From Haloferax massiliensis (GTDB lineage: Archaea > Halobacteriota > Halobacteria > Halobacteriales > Haloferacaceae), in the NCBI RefSeq assembly GCF_001368915.1, contig NZ_CSTE01000002.1, positions 506,273 through 570,272 on the forward strand: a stretch of 64,000 nt of DNA. The letters are read 5' to 3'. This document shows, piece by piece, positions 1-6,994 of the stretch (position 1 is its first letter; each line of letters begins with the position of its first letter). A program made the position numbers and the translations under genes. The notes under the pieces are model-generated. The model made no database searches. It worked only from the letters and a program-made list of their open reading frames with translations, and was not told where the DNA came from.

Positions 1-339
1 GGCGGCGTCGGGGCCGGCCCCCGCGGGGCAGTCGACGACCGCGCGCCGCTCGTCGTCCGCGGCGGTTCGGAGCCACCGCTCGAAGGCGTCGTCGTCGGCC
101 CCGGCTGGCGCCGGCAACACGGAGACGGTCGAGTCGGTCGGATGCGGCCGGACCGACGGCTCTCGGGCGGGTGCGCCCGAGGCGGCGTCCACCGGGCGTT
201 CGACGCCGGCCATCGCGTGGAGGTTCGGCATGTCCCTGTCGGCGTCGACGGCGAGCACCGGGCCGTCGAGCGCGCTCGCCAGTCCGAGGGTCGTGGTGGT
301 CTTCCCGCTGCCGCCCTTGCCGCCCGCGATTGCCAACAT
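1..339 (-). CDS. MinD/ParA-like P-loop ATPase (partial, C-terminus outside window)
   Basis: The minus strand reads from an ATG at 339 to the window edge (113 codons) without a stop. The protein opens with a deviant Walker A motif (GGKGGSGKTTT, residues 6-16) and then LAVDADRDMPNLHAM, which is the Walker A' region of MinD/ParA/Mrp ATPases. Members of this family bind ATP as dimers and position proteins or DNA, or act as Fe-S carriers. Only the N-terminal part is visible, so the subfamily cannot be fixed. The segment after residue 45 is divergent, as in the short haloarchaeal MinD paralogues. Family assignment is firm; cellular role is unknown. Confidence 0.8.
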   Translation of the reverse strand, partial: MLAIAGGKGGSGKTTTTLGLASALDGPVLAVDADRDMPNLHAMAGVERPVDAASGAPAREPSVRPHPTDSTVSVLPAPAGADDDAFERWLRTAADDERRAVVDCPAGAGPDAA

Positions 340-403
340 AGCCGGGGCTGGCCCCGGCTTGGTACTTGAACCTGCGGCGAAAACGAGTCGCGCCGAGTCG
401 TCC

Positions 404-778
404 TCAGTCGTTACAACAGCCGCCGGCCTCGCCGCCGAAGTCGACCGCAAGCGGCTCCGAGATGGCCTCGTTAATCTTCTCCAACTCGCCGACGAGTTCG
501 GCCTGCGCGAGGAGGTACTCCTCCATCACGGGCTCGGAGTGGAGTTCCTCTTGGGCCGCTTGGACCTTTCGGAGCCCCTCTTGGGTCGCTTCGCCCATCT
601 GCCGGGACACGTTGAACTCCTCGCGGAGCTGGTTGAACTCCGTGATGAGTTCCTGCACGTCGTCGTCGGCTTCGACGGCGGCCTTCGCCTCCTCGTAGGC
701 TTCGTACTTCGGATGGTCGGCGATGGCTTCGCCGAGTTCGCGCCCGAGTTCTTCGAGCCGCGTCGTCTGCGTGCTCAT
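404..778 (-). CDS. YlbF/YmcA-family helical protein with C-terminal Cys pair
   Basis: This 124-residue, almost entirely helical acidic protein matches the YlbF/YmcA (DUF964) pattern: an N-terminal ARLxELGxxLG-like helix, a central DDVQELITEFNQLREEF helix, and a QMGEAT...GLRKVQAAQEEL helix. In Bacillus, YlbF and YmcA act with YaaT in a complex that affects RNA processing and development and can carry Fe-S clusters. In archaea the role is not established. The start at 778 (MSTQTTRLEEL) was chosen over an extension to 808 because the family begins there. The tail ends GGEAGGCCND, so a vicinal Cys pair closes the protein; it could bind metal, but this is inference. Confidence 0.75.
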   Translation of the reverse strand: MSTQTTRLEELGRELGEAIADHPKYEAYEEAKAAVEADDDVQELITEFNQLREEFNVSRQMGEATQEGLRKVQAAQEELHSEPVMEEYLLAQAELVGELEKINEAISEPLAVDFGGEAGGCCND

Positions 779-850
779 AGCCGCGCGTTGGGGTGCGAGC
801 GGTTTCAACCTGCCGAACGGGGAAGGACGGGCGATTCCGCAGACGGCGGC

Positions 851-1504
851 TCAGACGCGGGCTTCGACGAACGCGACCACGTCCCGCAGTTCGTCCGGGC
901 CGACGCCGTGGGGCGCGCCGTAGACGTTCGCGGTCACGTCCGCGCCGAGTTCGCGGAGGCGCTCGGCCGCGCGTTCGACCCGCGAGGCCGGGATGACTTG
1001 GTCCATCGACCCGCCGCCGACGAACACCGGCTTGCCGGCGATGCCGTCGGGGTCGAGGTCGGCGTGCGAGTCAGCGAGGTAGCCGTGGAGCGCGACGACC
1101 CACGCGTAGTCGTCGGGGTCGTCGAGGAGGAGCGACAGGCTGGTAATCGCGCCCTGACTGAACCCGAGGAGTCCGATTCGGTCGGGGTCGATGTCGTACG
1201 CCTCGACCGCGCCGGCGATTGCCTCGCGGACGAGGCTCCGGGAACGCTCGAACTGCTCGGCGTGGGGCTGGCTCTGGTGGAGACCGCCCTCGGAGAGGTC
1301 GAGTTCGTACCACGTGTAGCCGCCCTGCAGCGGGTCGGGCGCGCGGAGGCTCACGACGTGGACGTGGTCGGGGAACTCCCGTGCGATAGACAGGAGGTCC
1401 TGTTCGTTCGAGCCGCGGCCGTGGAGCAGGACGACGGCGGGAGCCGGTCCGTCGCCCGGCTCCGACGGTTCGACGTGGACGTGTTCGAGGGGGATGTCTG
1501 ACAT
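851..1504 (-). CDS. Phospholipase/carboxylesterase-type alpha/beta hydrolase
   Basis: This 217-residue single-domain hydrolase is of the carboxylesterase/thioesterase (abhydrolase_2) type. The oxyanion region is VVLLHGRGSNEQDLL (residues 24-38). The nucleophile elbow is GFSQG near residue 115. The acid lies in GGGSMDQVIP and the catalytic histidine in YGAPHGVG near the C-terminus. Length is normal for the family. It is cytosolic, as there is no signal peptide. Such enzymes cleave short-chain or lysophospholipid esters; the natural substrate is unknown. It stands alone, ending 72 bases from the next gene on the same strand. Confidence 0.8.
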   Translation of the reverse strand: MSDIPLEHVHVEPSEPGDGPAPAVVLLHGRGSNEQDLLSIAREFPDHVHVVSLRAPDPLQGGYTWYELDLSEGGLHQSQPHAEQFERSRSLVREAIAGAVEAYDIDPDRIGLLGFSQGAITSLSLLLDDPDDYAWVVALHGYLADSHADLDPDGIAGKPVFVGGGSMDQVIPASRVERAAERLRELGADVTANVYGAPHGVGPDELRDVVAFVEARV

Positions 1505-1669
1505 GGACGGCGGTAGGCCGCCGCGAGCCTTGAATCCCCGAGTGACAACGGGGTAACCGGGTGACGCCGCCGTCGACGCCGCGGTTCGATTCGGCGTGCG
1601 TGCGGGTGTGTGACGCTCATTCGTGGGGAAGCGCGGTGGTTAAACGGCTCCGTCCGCAACGATGGGGCA

Positions 1670-2704
1670 ATGAGTCAGGACGCCACCTCGGAGGGAGACC
1701 TCCGAAACACCGGGATGTCGCTCAAGCACGACCGGGAGTGGGACTACGAACTCGAACAGATCGTCGAAGCCATCGAGGAGCGCGACGCAAAGCGCGTCGG
1801 CCTCCAGTTCCCCGAGGGGTTGAAGCGCCGCGGCCCGGCGGTCGCCGACGACCTCCGACAGCTCTGCGACGACGACGTGACGTTCATGCTCTCCGGTCAG
1901 CCGTGTTACGGCGCGTGCGACCTCGACACCTACCTCATGCGGCGGACCGACGTGTTCGTCCACTTCGGCCACTCGCCGATGAAGGAGTCGGACAAAATCA
2001 TCTACGTCCCGCTTTTCTCCAACGTCGACCCCTTCCCCATCATGGAGGACGCGCTCGACGACATCGAGGGCGACGAGGTCGGCCTCGTCACCACCGCCCA
2101 GCACATGAACCGCTTCGAGGACATGTGCGACTGGCTCGAAGAGCGCGGCTACACCGTCCAGACCCGCAAGGGCGACGACCGCCTCACCTACGAGGGACAG
2201 GTCCTCGGTTGTAACTACGCCTCCGCGGACATCCCGGCGGACGACGTTCTCTACGTCGGCGGCGGCAAGTTCCACCCGCTCGGCCTCGCGATGGAACACC
2301 CCGACAAGAACGTCGTCATCGCCGACCCCGTCAACAACGTCGTCACCATCGCCGACACGCGGAAGTTCATGAAACAGCGCTACGCCTCGGTCCACAAGGC
2401 GATGGACGCCGAGAAGTGGGGCGTCATCTTCTGTACGAAAATCGGCCAGGGTCGCATGGAAATCGCCGAGAAGATTCTCGAAGACAACGACAACGCCTAT
2501 CTCATCACCATGGACGAGGTGACGCCGGACCGCCTCCGCAACTTCGACATGGACGCGTTCGTCAACACCGGCTGTCCGCGCATCACGACCGACGACGGCC
2601 CGCGCTTCCACAAGCCGATGCTCACGCCGCAGGAGTACCGCATCGCCGTCGGCGACGAGCCGCTCGACGCCCTCGAATTCGACACGTTCCACGGCACCTG
2701 GTAG
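1670..2704 (+). CDS. dph2: Diphthamide biosynthesis enzyme Dph2 (radical SAM-like, [4Fe-4S])
   Basis: This 344-residue protein is the archaeal Dph2, which uses a [4Fe-4S] cluster to cleave S-adenosylmethionine and transfer its 3-amino-3-carboxypropyl group to a histidine of elongation factor 2, the first step of diphthamide formation. The three cluster cysteines are visible, one per domain: SGQPCYGACDLD, LGCNYAS and NTGCPRITTDD. The early segment VGLQFPEGLKR is typical of the family. The start at 1670 (MSQDATSEGDL) was preferred to an upstream extension because a TATA-like gttaaac lies about 30 bases before it. It is monocistronic here; the next plus-strand gene has its own promoter. Confidence 0.92.
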   Translation: MSQDATSEGDLRNTGMSLKHDREWDYELEQIVEAIEERDAKRVGLQFPEGLKRRGPAVADDLRQLCDDDVTFMLSGQPCYGACDLDTYLMRRTDVFVHFGHSPMKESDKIIYVPLFSNVDPFPIMEDALDDIEGDEVGLVTTAQHMNRFEDMCDWLEERGYTVQTRKGDDRLTYEGQVLGCNYASADIPADDVLYVGGGKFHPLGLAMEHPDKNVVIADPVNNVVTIADTRKFMKQRYASVHKAMDAEKWGVIFCTKIGQGRMEIAEKILEDNDNAYLITMDEVTPDRLRNFDMDAFVNTGCPRITTDDGPRFHKPMLTPQEYRIAVGDEPLDALEFDTFHGTW

Positions 2705-2862
2705 CCCGAGACTCCCGGTGAGCGCCCCGCCCCGGCGCGTGGCTCTCGCGACGCCGCCGAGGGGAGCGTCCTGTTTCGACTCTTCCGCCTCGCTTCGGAC
2801 GTATCCGATTTTCTGACAGTCCATCCAGAATACCTATACGAGTCGCCATTCGACGGACACGT

Positions 2863-3423
2863 ATGGTCCCTCCACGAACACGAACTGCCCTCCTGAGCCT
2901 GCTCGGCGTCCTCGCGCTCGCGGGGACCGCCGCCGCGCAGAACCTCGAATCCGCACAGCAGATTTCGCCGGTGTTCCGCGCCGGTGGAAGCTTCCTCATC
3001 GACCTCGTCGTCGGCGGCATCCTCGTCGCCGCGGCCCCGGCGTACACCAGAGACGCCATCGCCGAGATTCGGGACGACCCCGGCGGGTCGTTCCTCTGGG
3101 GTCTGGGCGTCAGCATCGGCGGCGTCATCGTCCTCGTCCTCCTCGCAATCACCATCATCGGCCTCATCGTGGCGATTCCGGGGTTCCTCGCGCTCATCCT
3201 GCTTAGTATCGTCGGCGGCGCGGTTTCGACGGTCTTCCTCGGCTCGCTCGTGACTGGCACCGCCTCCGGCGGGTCTCCCCCGCTCGGCGTCTCGGTCGCG
3301 GTCGGCGCGCTCGTCGCGGCGGTCCTGTCGCTCGTCCCCATCCTCGGTAGCGTCATCCTGTTCGTCGTCGATATGCTCGGCCTCGGCGTCGTCGGCCGCA
3401 ACCTCATCCGGCAGTGGGTCTGA
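2863..3423 (+). CDS. Integral membrane protein resembling DUF8173
   Basis: This 186-residue protein starts with a signal-like hydrophobic segment (LLSLLGVLALAGTAAAQ). About four further membrane helices follow, with the loop YTRDAIAEIRDDPGGSFLWG between the first two. That loop followed by glycine-rich helices resembles the DUF8173 domain, which in other prokaryotes is often fused to or encoded beside bactofilin (polymer-forming) domains. Here it stands alone, though a halofilin lies 14 kb away. A TATA box (ctatac, 2834-2839) sits about 26 bases before the ATG, so the transcript is leaderless. Function unknown; the domain name is from memory and moderately certain. Confidence 0.75.
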   Translation: MVPPRTRTALLSLLGVLALAGTAAAQNLESAQQISPVFRAGGSFLIDLVVGGILVAAAPAYTRDAIAEIRDDPGGSFLWGLGVSIGGVIVLVLLAITIIGLIVAIPGFLALILLSIVGGAVSTVFLGSLVTGTASGGSPPLGVSVAVGALVAAVLSLVPILGSVILFVVDMLGLGVVGRNLIRQWV

Positions 3424-3502
3424 CGCCGCGCCGCCGCTTCTGACAGGCGGCTCTCAGGAGCACCACAACATTCAGGGTACAGGTAGCGAATTGGTCAGAC
3501 AG

Positions 3503-4979
3503 ATGCCGACGACCCACCTCCCCGTTCTCGGATTCGACGTGCAGCGGGTCGTCACCCCGCTCGAAGCCGCCGACGTCGACGCAGACCGGGTTCGGCTGGT
3601 CCGCGACGAGGCCGACCCCGAGCAGGGTCGCGACCCGGACGACTGTACGCCCGGCGCGCCGCGAGCGAGCGCCCGCGCCGCGAAAGCCGTCTCCGAACGG
3701 CTCGCGGGCCGGGGGACGCTCGACGAAGCGCGGCTCCCCTTCACCGCGTCGTTCGAGGAACTGTACGCCGCGACGGCCGACCTGCTCCGCGAGGCCGCCG
3801 CGGACGGCGACGTGCAGGTGAACCTCTCGGGCGCGCCCCCGCAGGTCGCCGCCGCGTTCTACGCCGCGCGGACCGCCCTCGTCGACGGCGGCGACCTCGA
3901 CCGCGGGACCGTCTCGCTCTTGGCGATTCCCGCGACCGACCGTCCCGACCTCGCCGCCATCGACGACCTCCGGACGCTCGTCGCCGACGTCGAGGCCGCG
4001 TCGGACGCGTTCGCCGAGTTCCGGCCGCCCCGCGGGCGCTCGTGGGGCGCGCTCCGGCGGCGACTCGCCGCTCGGCGCGATGAGTTCCTACGTCGGCCGC
4101 GCCCGCGAACAGTTGGCCGACCTCGTCGAGTCCGAGGCCCCCCGCCCGGACCCCGAAGACACCCGCGACCCGAACGCGGTCCTCGACGCGCTCGACGGGT
4201 GGCTCGACGCCGAGAGCCGCCTGCTCGCGTCGGTCGAAGACGACCCCCGCGAACTGGTCGGGCGCTTCCGGACGAGCTGTGAGGCGCGCTTCGGGAAGTT
4301 CGAAGACCGGGCAACCATCGAGCTGTTCGAGTCGCTCGACCGCTTCGAGGCGCACCTCGACGCCTATCTGGACGCCCGGTCGCAGCTCTCGGCCGCCGCC
4401 GCTCCGGTCGCAGAACGGACGGCCGACCTCTCCGAGCGGGCCACAGCGGCCGCGACGAGCCTCTCCGAACTCGACGAGTCCGGTCCGGCGACCGGCGAGT
4501 CGGGCCTCGAACTCGACGCCCACGCGCTCTCGCCGTTGGGCGACCTCGAAGCGGCGGTGCTGTCCGTCCTCGTCGCGGGGCCGCCGCGCTCCCGCCCGCG
4601 GACCCGCCGCGCGGTCGCCGCCGAACTCCGCGAGCGCGCCGAACACCACGGCATCGTCGCCGGCGCGCGCGACGAGGAGACGTGGTCGGCGTTCGATTCG
4701 TTCTGCGTGGGCGTCGCTCGCGACAGCGTGACCGGCGACCGCTTCGAAAAGCGACTCTCGAACGCGCTCGCCCCCAGACTCGACGTGGCCGTCGAGGGAC
4801 TCGCCGCGAACGGGTTCGTCACGACGCGCGAGCGCGAGCGCGGACGAGACGCGCTCGAACCGACGGACGCCGGCCGGCTGTGGGCGTCGACGACCGACTG
4901 GGAGTCGTTCCGCGAGACCGTCGTCGACGACCTGCTCCGCGACTGCGTCGAGCGCGACGAGGGCGTCGCCGACGCGTAG
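3503..4979 (+). pseudogene. CARF-like (HFX_2341/DUF6293-type) regulator, split by a +1 frameshift
   Basis: Two plus-strand reading frames join into one plausible 491-residue protein if one base is removed. The first begins at the ATG at 3503 (MPTTHLPVLGFDVQRVVTPL) and stays protein-like to about 4031; after that it becomes arginine/proline-rich nonsense up to a stop at 4282. The second frame carries on through an ATG at 4080 (MSSYVGRAREQL) to 4979. Dropping one C from the run at 4028-4031 fuses them smoothly. The N-terminus resembles the Rossmann-like ligand-sensing domain of haloarchaeal HFX_2341-family regulators (an opening strand, then RxVTPL and DRVRLVRDE). The C-terminal 130 residues look like a winged helix ending in LEPTDAGRLWA. 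It may be a true frameshift or a sequence error. Confidence 0.6.
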
Positions 4980-5006
4980 CACGAACGGCGCGACCGAACT
5001 GGGTTC

Positions 5007-5456
5007 TCAGACCGCGTTTTCGACGAATGCGACGGCCGCTTCCGGCGAGTCGCACGGCTCGAAGCCGTCCAGCGAGCCGACCTGTTGGGTCCTGATTCCG
5101 GCCGTCGGGCGGTCGAAGACGTTGGCGTAGCCGACCTCGGAGAGCGTCCCGCCGCCGCCGTCGACGGCGATGACGGCGTCGCCGTTCATCGCGACGAGCG
5201 CGTTTCTCGCGTGGCCGAGACCGGTCGCGACGGCCACGTCGACGTAGGGGTTCGCCTCGTCGCGGTCCTCGCCCGGCAGGACGCCGATGGTCGTGCCGCC
5301 GGCGTCCTTCGCGCCGCGGCAGGCGGCCTCCATGACGCCGCCGAGACCGCCGCAGACGACCGTGTGGCCGCGCTGGGCGAGCAGGCGTCCCACGTCTTCC
5401 GCGACGGTCTCGACCGGTGCGGGAACGACGCTGCCGCCGACGACGCTCACGCGCAC
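5007..5456 (-). CDS. TIGR00725/LOG-like Rossmann nucleotide-binding protein
   Basis: This 149-residue protein has the single Rossmann-like domain of the TIGR00725 family, related to LOG phosphoribohydrolases and DprA. Key pieces are the opening VSVVGGSVVP, VCGGLGGVMEAACRGAKDAGG (residues 35-55), the arginine-containing LGHARNALV, and DGGGGTLSEVGYA, which corresponds to the PGGxGTxxE motif of LOG enzymes with the proline replaced by aspartate. That change makes cytokinin-type nucleosidase activity uncertain. The start is GTG at 5456; a second GTG at 5450 overlaps the stop of an upstream 35-codon frame as GTGA, which suggests translational coupling. Confidence 0.82.
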   Translation of the reverse strand: MRVSVVGGSVVPAPVETVAEDVGRLLAQRGHTVVCGGLGGVMEAACRGAKDAGGTTIGVLPGEDRDEANPYVDVAVATGLGHARNALVAMNGDAVIAVDGGGGTLSEVGYANVFDRPTAGIRTQQVGSLDGFEPCDSPEAAVAFVENAV

Positions 5457-5554
5457 GGCGGCACCTCTTTTCGGCGTCCGCCGGTGTCGGTGTCTGTATC
5501 GCTGTCGTCGTCGCCTCGGCGTTCGTCGATACCGCGGATTGTGGCTGCGCTCAT
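5447..5554 (-). CDS. Possible 35-residue leader protein coupled to the LOG-like gene
   Basis: A short frame runs from an ATG at 5554 to a TGA at 5447-5449. It encodes a charged, aspartate-rich peptide (MSAATIRGIDERRG then DDDSDTDTDTGG, ending PPCA). A TATA-like cttatctt on the minus strand (about 5575-5582) sits some 25 bases before the ATG, which is the haloarchaeal leaderless spacing. Its stop overlaps a GTG of the downstream gene. It may therefore be a small protein, or simply translated leader that controls the next gene. No homologue is recognised, and such a short frame could occur by chance. Confidence 0.35.
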   Translation of the reverse strand: MSAATIRGIDERRGDDDSDTDTDTGGRRKEVPPCA

Positions 5555-6004
5555 GTGGTATCGGACCGCGCCGAAGAAGATAAGTGCGGGGCCGCGTCGC
5601 CCGACTGGGGTCGGGCTGCCGTTCTCGGTCGCGTCAGAACTCGTCCGTTCGCCGCGAGTCGTCGTCCAGCGGGGAGACCGCTTCCCACGCACCGCACGCG
5701 CGCATCGTCCGAGCCATCGAAGAGAAGTTCGCCGTTTGTTTGCGGGGTCTTGACATGGTGTTTGGTAGCATGAGATACACCATTAAATATCTTGTCAGGG
5801 TAACACCTTATACGACACATATGTCCTCAAATTCTATCTAGTTCTGAGATATTCGACCACTCACTCTCGGATTAGTCACTAATTTTGAAGATGCGGTCGA
5901 GGCGGCCGGGAGGAAGGGGGAGAGGGCGCGCGGTCCGCTCCCGCTCGACGAGTCCAACGGGAGAGAGCGCAACGCTTAGTCCCCCCGCGTGAGGACACGT
6001 CTCT
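5555..6004. other. Intergenic region with an AT-rich core
   Basis: No convincing gene was found on either strand. The stretch at about 5755-5880 is distinctly AT-rich compared with its surroundings and contains tggtgt ... acacca arms (5758-5785) that could pair. The last 100 bases hold the promoter of the MBL-fold gene that starts at 6005. Confidence 0.5.
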
Positions 6005-6838
6005 ATGACAGTCAGCGACTGGAGCGACTGGCTCCCGCGTGCGGTCGAGTCGGCCGACCCCGAGACGGTTGCCGTCTGGTATCTGGGCTGCAACGGGTTC
6101 GTCATCAAGGGTAGTGAGGGGACGACGCTGTTCGTCGACCCGTACGTCGGCATCGGCGACCCGCCGCGGACGGTCCGCATGATTCCCGTCCCGTTCGACC
6201 CCGAGGACGTGACCGAGGCCGACGCGGTCCTCGCCACCCACGAGCACACGGACCACGTCCACGGCCCGAGTCAGGCCCCTATCCTCGAAAACACGGGTGC
6301 GACGTTCGTCGCCCCCGACGACTCGCTTTCGGTCGCCTACGACGACGAGGCGTGGTTCGACGACTACGACCTCTCCGACGACCAGTTCGAGGAGGTCGCG
6401 GAGGGCGACAGCGTCGAAATCGGCGAGTTCACGGTCCACGTCGAACCCGCCTACGACCCCGATGCGAGCCACCCGGTCGCCTACGTCTTCGAACACGAGT
6501 CGGGCACGTTCATCCACGGCGGCGACACCAAGCCCGCCGAGGAGTTCGCCGACATCGGCGAGCGCTACGACCTCGACCTCGGCATCCTCGCGTTCGGGAC
6601 CGTCGGCAACATCCCCGACAAGGAGACCGGTGAACCGGTCCGCACGAAGTGGTACAACGACGAGAACCAGATTATCGAGGCCGCGAGCGACCTCGACCTC
6701 GACCGCCTCGTGCCGACCCACTGGGACATGTGGAAGGGCCTGACCGCCGACCCGAAGGTGCTGCATCACCACGCCAAGAGCTTCGAGGCCCCCCGCTCGC
6801 TCGAACTCGTCGAAATCGGCGACCGCGTCGATCTCTGA
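6005..6838 (+). CDS. UlaG-like MBL-fold metallohydrolase
   Basis: This 277-residue cytosolic protein has the metallo-beta-lactamase fold. The metal motif is ATHEHTDHVHG (around residue 79), a full HxHxDH. A later aspartate lies in IHGGDTKPAEEF, and a distal histidine in LVPTHWDMWKG. The layout (strand, FVDPYVG, metal motif, GGDT, PTHWDM) resembles UlaG, the L-ascorbate-6-phosphate lactonase, which opens a lactone ring. A lactonase or related hydrolase role is inferred; the substrate is unknown. A second, more distant MBL protein lies at the right end of the window. It is transcribed alone. Confidence 0.82.
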   Translation: MTVSDWSDWLPRAVESADPETVAVWYLGCNGFVIKGSEGTTLFVDPYVGIGDPPRTVRMIPVPFDPEDVTEADAVLATHEHTDHVHGPSQAPILENTGATFVAPDDSLSVAYDDEAWFDDYDLSDDQFEEVAEGDSVEIGEFTVHVEPAYDPDASHPVAYVFEHESGTFIHGGDTKPAEEFADIGERYDLDLGILAFGTVGNIPDKETGEPVRTKWYNDENQIIEAASDLDLDRLVPTHWDMWKGLTADPKVLHHHAKSFEAPRSLELVEIGDRVDL

Positions 6839-6994
6839 GGCCGCGTCCGGGACCGAAATTCCGGCGACGGCGGCCCCGCGACGGTCGTCGTCGACCGACA
6901 GTCATCCCATCGGAACGGTCTAATCGAGGGACGGCGTCGGGTCGACTTCGCGGTCCCCGGTTGTTTTATAATGGATGTCGGGAAAGTGGCGGCC

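Noticed and set aside
230-1501. Long plus-strand open frame opposite the YlbF and esterase genes
   Set aside because: It is the antisense shadow of two well-supported minus-strand genes; such frames are common in GC-rich haloarchaeal DNA and its translation matches no family.
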